This document shows positions 7,674-13,520 of a DNA stretch of 14,031 nt, piece by piece; the stretch's first letter is position 1; every line of letters starts with the position of its first letter. The position numbers and the translations under genes were made by a program. This DNA comes from JAWOGN01 sp046496815 (GTDB lineage: Bacteria > Desulfobacterota > DSM-4660 > Desulfatiglandales > Desulfatiglandaceae): assembly GCA_046496815.1 (NCBI GenBank), contig JAWOGN010000079.1:1-14031 (forward strand). The letters are read 5' to 3'. Below the pieces are notes generated by a model, which ran no database searches, was not told the DNA's origin, and worked only from the letters and a program-made list of their open reading frames with translations.

Positions 7674-8033
7674 GTGGTCAAGAGATATCAGGTCGTTTTT
7701 CATGGGTTAATAAAAGATGCGGAAGCGTTCAAGACTCGCATGAGATTCATGGGTGCGCCTCCGGAAAAGCTGGAAAAAATGATCCGGGACGCCCCCGTCA
7801 TCCTAAAAACGGACCTGACCCTTGGAGCTGCGCGGAGCTATGCCGACGCCGTTCAGGACGCGGGCGGCAAAGTGACAATCCGTGAATCCGGTCTGTTTGA
7901 TGAATTGTTGCCTCATAATCCATCGCAATCCTTCGCTTCCCTCGACGATTTCACCATGTGTCCGGAGTGCGGGCTCAAACAGCCGAAGGGGGAAATCTGC
8001 CTTCGATGCAGATCCAAGCTAGCCGATGCGTAA
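7674..8033 (+). CDS. Unknown protein: L7/L12-like domain plus C-terminal zinc ribbon
   Basis: The 119-residue product has an N-terminal segment (about 3-71) whose pattern of APVILKTDLT followed by AxxYADAVQDAGGKVTI resembles the C-terminal domain of ribosomal protein L7/L12. A zinc ribbon follows with C96-x2-C99 and C109-x2-C112. The order, and the ribbon itself, show that it is not the ribosomal protein. I chose the GTG at 7674 because AGGGCGGGA (7661-7669) lies just upstream; a TTG at 7641 in frame has no such site. The stop overlaps the next gene by 8 bases, so the two are probably co-translated. It is cytoplasmic by appearance. The function is unknown; an adaptor role with nucleic acid or protein binding is possible but not shown. 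Confidence 0.7.
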   Translation: MVKRYQVVFHGLIKDAEAFKTRMRFMGAPPEKLEKMIRDAPVILKTDLTLGAARSYADAVQDAGGKVTIRESGLFDELLPHNPSQSFASLDDFTMCPECGLKQPKGEICLRCRSKLADA

Positions 8034-8586
8034 AAAGAACGGAAAACGAGAATATCCGCGTGTCATCAGCTTAGAGGAAGGTCGGTTGCTCATGGCGGCT
8101 AAACGGGGTTTTCGGAATTGGGAAAGCCGATTCAAGGAGTCATTCGATCTTAACACCCGACTTCCGCAAATCTCCATTCGGACGCTTTCCCACCTTGCCC
8201 AAGGGAAAGATAAAGGGACTTTCTATCTCTACGACCTGATAATGAACCTTCAGGACTTGGGATCCGGCTTTGAATTCAATGAGTTAAGCCCAAAGAAAAA
8301 GATGGGGGTCATCGATCAATACCTTTTTCTTCTGGACCAGATTCGATTTGAATGCATGAAGAGACTGGGATGGCTTGAGAGCTATCCGGGGGAGCAATTT
8401 ACACTGGTAGAGCTTATCAACCGGTTCGATGAGTTGGCGCCGAGTCTTCAGGCGAAAGTCCCGGTACTCAGCCGAAACCATACCGCGCATGCGCAATACA
8501 CTGCAGTGAACACCCATGAAAAGGAGAGTGTTATCAGAAAGCTTATCCCCGAGGCTTTGAAACGAATCCAAACGTATTCGGAGTAA
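8026..8586 (+). CDS. Conserved-looking hypothetical protein
   Basis: I do not recognise this 186-residue protein. It begins with a basic N-terminal stretch (about 1-12), is mostly predicted alpha-helical with many charged residues, and has no signal peptide, membrane helix or cysteine cluster. A notable segment is VLSRNHTAHAQYTAVNTHEKE near 150-170, with three histidines in a short space. It overlaps the zinc-ribbon gene by 8 bases and shares its direction, so the two form a probable operon. Its codon use resembles the preceding genes rather than the AT-rich right end, and an intact frame across 186 codons with an overlapping start supports a real gene. Confidence 0.7.
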   Translation: MRKKNGKREYPRVISLEEGRLLMAAKRGFRNWESRFKESFDLNTRLPQISIRTLSHLAQGKDKGTFYLYDLIMNLQDLGSGFEFNELSPKKKMGVIDQYLFLLDQIRFECMKRLGWLESYPGEQFTLVELINRFDELAPSLQAKVPVLSRNHTAHAQYTAVNTHEKESVIRKLIPEALKRIQTYSE

Positions 8587-8692
8587 CGCGGCTTCTGAAC
8601 GGGTGAGCCCCGCATATTGTCGGCGCTTAAGGACGTGTTATGGATTTGCAAGGACCGGCGTGAGAATCGTGTTAACCCTGCGCACGAAGCTT

Positions 8693-8722
8693 TCATAAAC
8701 CCCTGCGAAAAGGCGGCGGGGT
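8693..8722 (-). terminator. Possible terminator for the EF-Tu-domain protein
   Basis: On the minus strand ACCCCGC can pair with GCAGGGGT with one bulged A, directly at the stop codon, followed by a short TTTATG. The T-run is weak, so this is tentative. Confidence 0.3.
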
Positions 8723-8979
8723 CAATCGACGACTTTATAGACTTTGTCGTTTTCTCGAACCCTTTCCTTTACCTTTATCCCCACCAGATCCCCCACCTTG
8801 GCTTCTTCGACGGGCTGGTTGTCAACCTCCAAGCTGTTGACGATTTCGGTAAAATCGGTGGTATGCCCCATGTATTTGAGGGTATCACCCTTTTTAATGC
8901 TGCCGTCGGTCACTTGTAAGGCGGCGACACTGGGTTTTGCGAAGAACTTGACAATGACGGCGACTTGTTGTTCAGACAT
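8722..8979 (-). CDS. Stand-alone EF-Tu domain-2-like protein
   Basis: The 85-residue protein corresponds to an isolated beta-barrel like domain 2 of translation elongation factors. It has the strand pattern VAALQVTDGSIKKGDTLKYMG, then HTTDFTEIVNSLEVDNQPVEEAKVGDLVGIKVKERVRENDKVYKV. Similar stand-alone proteins occur in archaea and some bacteria and are annotated as translation elongation factor-like; their function is not established. There is no GTPase domain. Expression signals are unusually good: AGGAGG (8987-8992) lies seven bases before the ATG, and a sigma70-like promoter lies at 9024-9054, which suggests substantial expression. It is transcribed away from pyrE and stands alone, possibly ended by a hairpin at its stop codon. 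Confidence 0.8.
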   Translation of the reverse strand: MSEQQVAVIVKFFAKPSVAALQVTDGSIKKGDTLKYMGHTTDFTEIVNSLEVDNQPVEEAKVGDLVGIKVKERVRENDKVYKVVD

Positions 8980-9023
8980 GATGTTACCTCCTTAATAGAA
9001 ACGAGATTTACCAAAATTAACTT

Positions 9024-9054
9024 ATTATCTATCATTGCTAAACGTCATTGTCAA
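9024..9054 (-). promoter_or_regulatory. Promoter of the EF-Tu-domain protein
   Basis: On the minus strand a perfect TTGACA (9054-9049) is followed by GATAAT (9029-9024) after 19 bases, or by TAGATA (9031-9026) after 17 bases. The 5' leader would be short and contains the AGGAGG ribosome binding site. Confidence 0.55.
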
Positions 9055-9101
9055 GAGCGCGGCGCTGCAAGCCGTCTCCGTATTGGCCGGCGGTTCAAAA
9101 A

Positions 9102-9129
9102 TTGTAGTTGAAGCGTCCAAACGTATAAT
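9102..9129 (+). promoter_or_regulatory. Likely pyrE promoter
   Basis: A perfect TATAAT (9124-9129) lies 16 bases after TTGTAG (9102-9107), which matches the -35 consensus at three positions. Transcription would start near 9136, just before the preferred pyrE start at 9158. It diverges from the promoter at 9024-9054. Confidence 0.45.
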
Positions 9130-9157
9130 TTATGATAAATTTATGGAAGCATATAAG

Positions 9158-9901
9158 ATGCAATTTGCGCGGGCTTTGGCGGAAACCGGGGCACTTTTTT
9201 TTGATGACGGCCTCATTTTGAAGGATGGGCGTCCAACTCCTTATTTCGTGAACATGGCCACGTTTAGAACCGGGCGTTTGAGCCTCCAATTGGGTGCTTT
9301 ATTTGCAGAAATGATGGTTGCCCGCGGTCTTGTGGAGAAAACGGACATCGTCCTGGGATCGTCTTACAAAGGAAGCGCAATTGCCGTTGCAACCTCGATT
9401 GCGCTTTGGAAGGATTTTGAAGTCGAGCTCCTTTTTGAATACGATCGCAAGGAGGTCAAAACCCACGGCGAGGCGAGCACCGTCAAAAGCTTATTTGTCA
9501 ATCAGACACTGTTCCATAACTGCCGAATATTTGTGGTCGACGATGTGGCCACTTCCATGGGAACGAAATATGAGCTATTGGAAAAGCTGGAGTCCCAAGC
9601 GCAGGCGCTGGGCCATTCGTACCATGTGACGGGCGTCGGAATCGGCATAGACAGGGAACAAACGACCGCAGTCCACGATGCGGAGGGCACTGTCATCTCT
9701 GACCGGAAAGGGGAAAATGCGATACGGAAATTTGTATCCGAAAGCGGGATTTCCGTTTATTCCGTCGCAGGCATTCGAGAAGTCGTCTCCTATCTTTGTG
9801 CAGAAAAAATCCCTGTCCTGATTCAGGGCAAGAAAGGCCCGATTGACGAAAAAACGAAGACGCAATTTGACAATTACCTGAAAATGTATGGAGTCGCATG
9901 A
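9158..9901 (+). CDS. pyrE: Orotate phosphoribosyltransferase
   Basis: The enzyme joins orotate to PRPP to form OMP in de novo pyrimidine synthesis. The 247-residue product follows E. coli PyrE closely in motif order: LILKDGRPTPYFVN (19-32), GSSYKGSAIA (67-76), the catalytic loop RKEVKTHGE (97-105 region) and the PRPP-binding strand-loop VVDDVATSMGT (126-136). The loop appears one residue longer than the usual VDDVITAGTA. It is longer than the usual 180-230 residues because of a C-terminal tail. I chose the ATG at 9158 because GGAAG (9145-9149) lies eight bases upstream and the family motifs start right after it. The ATG at 9143 would leave almost no leader, and the TTG at 9035 lies upstream of the TATAAT. 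It is a separate transcription unit from pyrG. Confidence 0.9.
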   Translation: MQFARALAETGALFFDDGLILKDGRPTPYFVNMATFRTGRLSLQLGALFAEMMVARGLVEKTDIVLGSSYKGSAIAVATSIALWKDFEVELLFEYDRKEVKTHGEASTVKSLFVNQTLFHNCRIFVVDDVATSMGTKYELLEKLESQAQALGHSYHVTGVGIGIDREQTTAVHDAEGTVISDRKGENAIRKFVSESGISVYSVAGIREVVSYLCAEKIPVLIQGKKGPIDEKTKTQFDNYLKMYGVA

Positions 9902-9975
9902 TTTCCGTTTGCGAAGTCATATTTCCATCGGCATTCGTTCTCGGTGTCTCTTGTAGGGTCTGAAAACGAGGCTGT

Positions 9976-10611
9976 TTGAATCAGATCGACACTTTCCTAA
10001 GAGGTCATTTTAGGTTGGAGAAACGCGTTAATTTGCTGGAGTTGATCGAAGAAATTTTGAGCGTAAGAACTCCCAAGCGCATTCCGGATGAAAAGTGTCG
10101 GTACAGACACGCGGGGGTGTTGGTCCCCATATTTGAAGACCATGGCATGTGCCGATTCCTTTTTACCAAAAGGACTACAAAGGTGGAACATCATAAAGGC
10201 CAGATTTCCTTTCCGGGCGGCTCCGTAGACAAAGAAGACAACTCAGTCAGGGAAACAGTCCTCAGGGAAGCCCGCGAGGAAATCGGTCTTGATAAAAAAG
10301 ATGTTAAAATTATCGGGAGAATCGATGATACGCTGACCCTGGTATCCAATTTCGTCGTTCATCCCTTTGTCGGGATCATACCCTATCCTTACGACTTCAC
10401 CGTCAATACGGATGAGGTTGAGGAATTGATCCTGGTGCCTGTGGAGGTTTTTCACCCGGGGAACCGGCAGAACAAGGGCGCTTCGTTTGAGTTCGAAGGG
10501 GAAACTTACCAAACGCCCACCTATGAGTATAAGGGAGCGGTGATCTGGGGGGCAACAGCCAGGATAATGGAGCAGTTCATGAATACCATCGCCCCCAAAT
10601 TACCCTTGTAG
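9976..10611 (+). CDS. Nudix hydrolase, probable CoA pyrophosphatase (NudL/YeaB type)
   Basis: The 211-residue product contains HHKGQISFPGG (72-82) followed by a spaced acidic segment and REAREEIGL (97-105), which together are the UPF0035-plus-Nudix-box signature of CoA and acyl-CoA pyrophosphatases. By family knowledge these split CoA into 3',5'-ADP and phosphopantetheine with Mg or Mn; substrate choice here is inferred. The start is a TTG at 9976: GAGG (9967-9970) lies five bases upstream, and the product length fits the family. It lies 74 bases after pyrE on the same strand and may be co-transcribed, as no terminator is evident between them. The tRNA-Pro gene begins 34 bases after its stop. 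It is cytoplasmic, with the conserved acidic residues intact. Confidence 0.88.
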   Translation: MNQIDTFLRGHFRLEKRVNLLELIEEILSVRTPKRIPDEKCRYRHAGVLVPIFEDHGMCRFLFTKRTTKVEHHKGQISFPGGSVDKEDNSVRETVLREAREEIGLDKKDVKIIGRIDDTLTLVSNFVVHPFVGIIPYPYDFTVNTDEVEELILVPVEVFHPGNRQNKGASFEFEGETYQTPTYEYKGAVIWGATARIMEQFMNTIAPKLPL

Positions 10612-10634
10612 GCGAGCAAGAAATCGGTTATAAG
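10606..10634 (+). promoter_or_regulatory. Possible tRNA-Pro promoter
   Basis: TATAAG (10629-10634) lies 17 bases after TTGTAG (10606-10611), overlapping the end of the Nudix gene. A start near 10641 would give a five-base tRNA leader. The -35 match is modest. Confidence 0.35.
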
Positions 10635-10645
10635 TACAATCATGT

Positions 10646-10722
10646 CGGGACGTGGCTCAGTCTGGTAGAGCACCGCGTTCGGGACGCGGGAGTCGCTGGT
10701 TCAAATCCAGTCGTCCCGACCA
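10646..10722 (+). tRNA. tRNA-Pro (anticodon CGG), CCA encoded
   Basis: A full cloverleaf can be drawn in 77 bases. The acceptor stem is CGGGACG with CGTCCCG, with discriminator A and encoded CCA. The D arm is GCTC...GAGC. The anticodon stem CCGCG/CGCGG encloses loop TTCGGGA with anticodon CGG, reading CCG proline codons. The T arm contains TTCAAAT with a GCTGG/CCAGT stem. A strong terminator follows after 29 bases. Its 3' side marks a change in gene density and composition. Confidence 0.97.
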
Positions 10723-10751
10723 TTTACACTTCAATTTTTCCAACAATTAAG

Positions 10752-10784
10752 GGGGGTTAGATTCAAAGCTAACCCCCGTTTTTT
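10752..10784 (+). terminator. Rho-independent terminator of tRNA-Pro
   Basis: GGGGGTTAG (10752-10760) pairs perfectly with CTAACCCCC (10769-10777) around an eight-base loop, followed by G and six T residues (10779-10784). Confidence 0.9.
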
Positions 10785-10790
10785 CTTGAT

Positions 10791-10812
10791 GGGGTAGATT
10801 TGGGGTAGATTT
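10791..10812. repeat. Two tandem copies of an 11-bp unit
   Basis: GGGGTAGATTT occurs twice back to back at 10791-10801 and 10802-10812, a few bases after the tRNA terminator. Its origin is unknown; it may be a remnant of an integrated element, or polymerase slippage. Confidence 0.7.
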
Positions 10813-10978
10813 TTCTGCCTCGTTCATGATGGGATTGTAAACCCTCTCCATAAATTTCCGCCCGTAGTCCGACTGATACGTCTTTATGCAAGAATAATCG
10901 TCCGGTAAAAAGTCGTCACTCCGGTGTGGACCGATAAAACCTCGTTAACCGACTGAAAAGAGTGGATTCCGGCGGCTG

Positions 10979-10998
10979 TCCCGGACGCCGATCCGGGA
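10979..10998. repeat. Perfect 7-bp inverted repeat (REP-like hairpin)
   Basis: TCCCGGA (10979-10985) and TCCGGGA (10992-10998) form a stem with a six-base loop. The surroundings (GATTCCGG..., ...GGGATTCACAGGAACGAC) recall interspersed REP-like hairpins of intergenic DNA, though I see only one copy in this window. Confidence 0.5.
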
Positions 10999-11080
10999 TT
11001 CACAGGAACGACGGCGGGGACCGGTGATTTCCGGGTTTTTTGATTTCATCAAGCGCAATCGTGCTCCGGCAACGGGGCAT

Positions 11081-11437
11081 TCAGAAATTTCCTAATAGTG
11101 AAGTAACCGTATCCTCCAACGTGTCAAGATCGAACGGCTTCGTCAATAAAGTATCAAAGAATCCAATGCTAATATCGGTGTCGGAAAATCCCGTAATTGC
11201 CACGATGGGGGTGGCCGGCCGATTCGAACCTCTGATGTGCCTGGCAACATCACTCCCGTTCATTTTGGGCATACGAATATCGGTGATGACCAAATCGAAA
11301 TCAGGGCCTCTATCGAAAGTTCTAATTCCTTGTTCCCCATCATGAGCCACTTCTACTCGATGACCCATTTTGGTAAGAAATGCGCGTATGAGGGAGCAGA
11401 TGCTTTTATCGTCATCAATAACGAGGATGCAGCCCAT
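11081..11437 (-). CDS. Stand-alone CheY-like response regulator receiver
   Basis: The 118-residue product is a single receiver domain with no output domain. It has the acidic pocket in VIDDDKSI (D8-D10), the phosphoacceptor D53 in VITDIRMP, the conserved threonine T82 in VAITG, and the lysine K100 in LLTKPFD. All phosphotransfer residues are present, so it should be phosphorylated by a histidine kinase. GGAG (11443-11446) lies five bases before the ATG. No kinase or chemotaxis gene is in the window, so its partner is unknown. It could be a phosphorelay intermediate or a protein-protein signalling regulator. It is the only known-family gene to the right of the tRNA. Confidence 0.93.
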   Translation of the reverse strand: MGCILVIDDDKSICSLIRAFLTKMGHRVEVAHDGEQGIRTFDRGPDFDLVITDIRMPKMNGSDVARHIRGSNRPATPIVAITGFSDTDISIGFFDTLLTKPFDLDTLEDTVTSLLGNF

Positions 11438-11584
11438 GTGATCTCCAAAATGCTTATTGTCCCCGGCAGATTTGGCTGTCTATTCTGCTTTTCAAGACTC
11501 ATGCCGAGCGTCTATTGAAATGAGTATCATAGAAATTCTAAATAGTTAACAATTATTGTCGAAAAAACGCGGATGGAATCCCTG

Positions 11585-11608
11585 ACGAAAACTGACACAG
11601 GTTTTCGT
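11585..11608. repeat. 8-bp perfect inverted repeat
   Basis: ACGAAAAC (11585-11592) and GTTTTCGT (11601-11608) flank an eight-base centre. No T-run follows on either strand, so an operator-like site is more likely than a terminator; the target is unknown. Confidence 0.45.
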
Positions 11609-11719
11609 AATATGTCAATCTGATATGTGTTCGTGTTGATCCAAAAACCGATTCGCGAGGGATCACATCTTTTTCTGTTCCGCTGGGATTGAAGGGATTT
11701 GTCTTGGAGCGGGAGAATT

Positions 11720-11812
11720 ATGTATTCTAATGGAAATGGAAGGTTTTTCCGGTTTTTCAGACGAGCGATTTATAGCAGAAGCTTATATGTTGCCGCGAAC
11801 CCACAATGCTGA
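11720..11812 (+). CDS. Possible small basic peptide (30 residues)
   Basis: An ATG at 11720 follows GGGAG (11711-11715) by four bases and opens a 30-codon frame ending in TGA. The peptide has five arginines and no acidic residue, with an aromatic-arginine block FFRFFRRAIY in the middle and a single C-terminal cysteine. No homolog is known to me, and a frame this short can arise by chance, so the call rests mainly on the ribosome binding site. Confidence 0.25.
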   Translation: MYSNGNGRFFRFFRRAIYSRSLYVAANPQC

Positions 11813-12264
11813 TCGTAAGCTACAATTTTGACGAGTGCAAGAAACCGGCAGAATTGATGATGTAATCATAAGCCAGAGGAACTCAAAAAAATCATGTATT
11901 GTGGATCGATACTGAAAAATATAGGAATTCCGTCTTGATAGCAGAACGCTGACTTCTTGGTTCAACCTCGCCTAACAAACCTCCCCCTGTATATTGTGGT
12001 GCATCATTTTGAATCAAATGCCTTGATTAGTGCATGCAATCTGGGTGTATCCGTTTTATATCGAACTATTTGTGTGTTCTGAGATACATAGCAGTTGTCG
12101 CAGGATCGCCCAAACGCCATGTACGTTGCAGATACATCAGGTTTTAAGATGGAGGGGAAACCTCTGTTACAGAGCAGATAGCACAAGTGTAGAACCAAGG
12201 GCGAAATCAAAGAAGGGTCAAGGAGCAAGGCGAGGACTCTAATCTGAAAGCGCTTGCTTGATAT

Positions 12265-12295
12265 TTGAATTTAATTGTGTAAACTGATCTATAAT
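12265..12295 (+). promoter_or_regulatory. Possible promoter of the exported-protein operon
   Basis: A perfect TATAAT (12290-12295) is preceded by TTGAAT (12265-12270) with a 19-base spacer, longer than ideal, in an AT-rich stretch. The leader to the ATG at 12369 would be about 65 bases. Confidence 0.4.
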
Positions 12296-12368
12296 CACAA
12301 AGATTAATTTTCATGGCATTCATAAGGTTCTGAGAAAATCTCGGATTCATCTATCATAGGAGGTTAGT

Positions 12369-12881
12369 ATGAGAGTAAATCAGCATATGATGAGAGTCAC
12401 TGTCATGTTAGGAATTTGTTTCCTTTTTTTTACGAATTTGGCCTTTCCCCAATTCGAAAATCTACTATTCGAATTCGGGAAGCAAAATTCAACGCTACTA
12501 TCTCCTATTCTACGGGAATATCAACAGGACATTGCTATTGAAAGACCAGCTGCAATCATATTGACTCCAACACGTCAGTTCCCAATTAAGGACTTTGATT
12601 CATTAGAAAAGGCAAGTCGAGTTCAAGCCTTAATCGGTTCGTTTTACACGATACAACCGTTTGAAAATTTGAACCTAAAGCCTGGGCTGTATGGGATAAT
12701 CCTAGAAAAGACCGGAAATACTTATCAGGCTATCTTTGTTGACTCAAAGGGAAATGAAGTCAACAAGACGACAGCTTCTGTCACGAAATCTGATGGCTAT
12801 CATAAGGAGCCCACAGCGAAATTCCGATTTAATTCACCAGGAGCTGAAATTTGCTGGGATAATATCTGTGTAGTGATCTAG
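12369..12881 (+). CDS. Hypothetical exported protein
   Basis: I do not recognise this 170-residue protein. Residues 1-25 look like a signal peptide, with arginine, then a hydrophobic core VTVMLGICFLFF and a small residue (A25) near the likely cleavage site. No lipobox is present, because the residue before C17 is isoleucine. The mature part is rich in predicted beta strands, for example KPGLYGIILEK and TYQAIFVDSKG. It ends with two cysteines (C162, C167) that could form a disulfide in the periplasm. AGGAGGT (12358-12364) precedes the ATG by four bases. Codon use is more AT-rich than in the left part of the window. The next gene starts 30 bases later with its own ribosome binding site, so the two form a probable operon. 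Confidence 0.75.
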   Translation: MRVNQHMMRVTVMLGICFLFFTNLAFPQFENLLFEFGKQNSTLLSPILREYQQDIAIERPAAIILTPTRQFPIKDFDSLEKASRVQALIGSFYTIQPFENLNLKPGLYGIILEKTGNTYQAIFVDSKGNEVNKTTASVTKSDGYHKEPTAKFRFNSPGAEICWDNICVVI

Positions 12882-12911
12882 GAGCAGAACCCTTGGCAGA
12901 GGGAGGGGATT

Positions 12912-13520
12912 ATGCCAGTTATATCATTCATTTTTTCTATTATTGCTATCTTATTGTCAGCGGGGTCAATCTACTTGACTCATTTGGAGCCATTCTCACC
13001 GACCATAGTTCCTAGTGACCCTATGTGGTCTTTTGAAACAGTGGACCTAGACAAGGGCAAAAGGGGGTTGGCTTTAATTGTTCCTACCGCGTTTCTTAAT
13101 GAAGGTGCTAAGCCTGGTTGCCTGGATGACATGAGACTGAGTCTCCACTCTTACAAAGAATCAAAGGACATATATTTCTTCCCAATTGTGTTTATAGACT
13201 ATACAGGATTCGTTAATGGCAAACCAAAAGGTGAAAGCGTCTATCAACACTGCGAATCGACCTTTGCACCATTAGTAATGACTGGAAAGGAATCATTTAC
13301 GAAGACCATAGTCTTTGTTTCGAGGTCCGGTCTTTCCCCCGAGGAACTCAAGGAGGGCAAGTATAGAATTGAGTTTGTTTTCTTTGAGCGGGACAAGAAT
13401 GAAGGTACTAAATTTCATAGTGCAGAGTACGCATTAGGACAGGGAATAATAGACTCGCTGAAAGCAGGTAAGGCTTGGATCCCCTTGAACGAGAAACGAG
13501 ACACCATAAGAAGCAAATGA
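12912..13520 (+). CDS. Hypothetical membrane-anchored extracytoplasmic protein
   Basis: The 202-residue protein has one N-terminal hydrophobic segment (about 3-23) with no typical cleavage site, so it is probably an anchor with the rest outside the cytoplasm. The remainder looks like a beta-rich sandwich. It has a segment IVPTAFLNEGAKPG that recalls small hypothetical proteins with an Ig-like fold ("neutral, strand-turn-strand, N-x-G-A" pattern), then IVFIDYTGF, a LVMTGKESFTKTIVF strand pair and a YRIEFVFFERD strand near the end. Two cysteines lie in the outer part. GGGAGG (12901-12906) lies five bases before the ATG. Function is unknown. Close spacing to the exported protein suggests they act together at the cell envelope. 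Confidence 0.75.
   Translation: MPVISFIFSIIAILLSAGSIYLTHLEPFSPTIVPSDPMWSFETVDLDKGKRGLALIVPTAFLNEGAKPGCLDDMRLSLHSYKESKDIYFFPIVFIDYTGFVNGKPKGESVYQHCESTFAPLVMTGKESFTKTIVFVSRSGLSPEELKEGKYRIEFVFFERDKNEGTKFHSAEYALGQGIIDSLKAGKAWIPLNEKRDTIRSK

Larger units (their letters stand above)
10785..11080. other. Gene-poor stretch after tRNA-Pro
   Basis: No gene is supported here. It contains the tandem 11-bp repeat, a minus-strand open stretch without a start codon (10747-10944), and a cluster of GC-rich inverted repeats around 10965-11040. The latter ends in CCGG-TGATTT-CCGG followed by six T residues (about 11020-11040), which could act as a weak terminator on the plus strand. Confidence 0.5.
11438..12368. 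other. About 930 bases with no supported large gene
   Basis: Reading frames here are short and lack convincing starts or recognisable motifs on either strand. Visible items are a palindromic ACAATTATTGT (11549-11559), an 8-bp hairpin (11585-11608), a possible 30-codon small gene (11720-11812), and a promoter for the gene at 12369. A short peptide-like run starting MYVADTSGFK (12120) is broken by a stop codon and was not recognised. Confidence 0.6.

Noticed and set aside
12004..12242. Overlapping open frames of about 70 codons on both strands.
   Set aside because: No ribosome binding site, recognisable motif or consistent codon bias; both frames overlap one another, and a short run starting MYVADTSGFK in a third frame ends in a stop.
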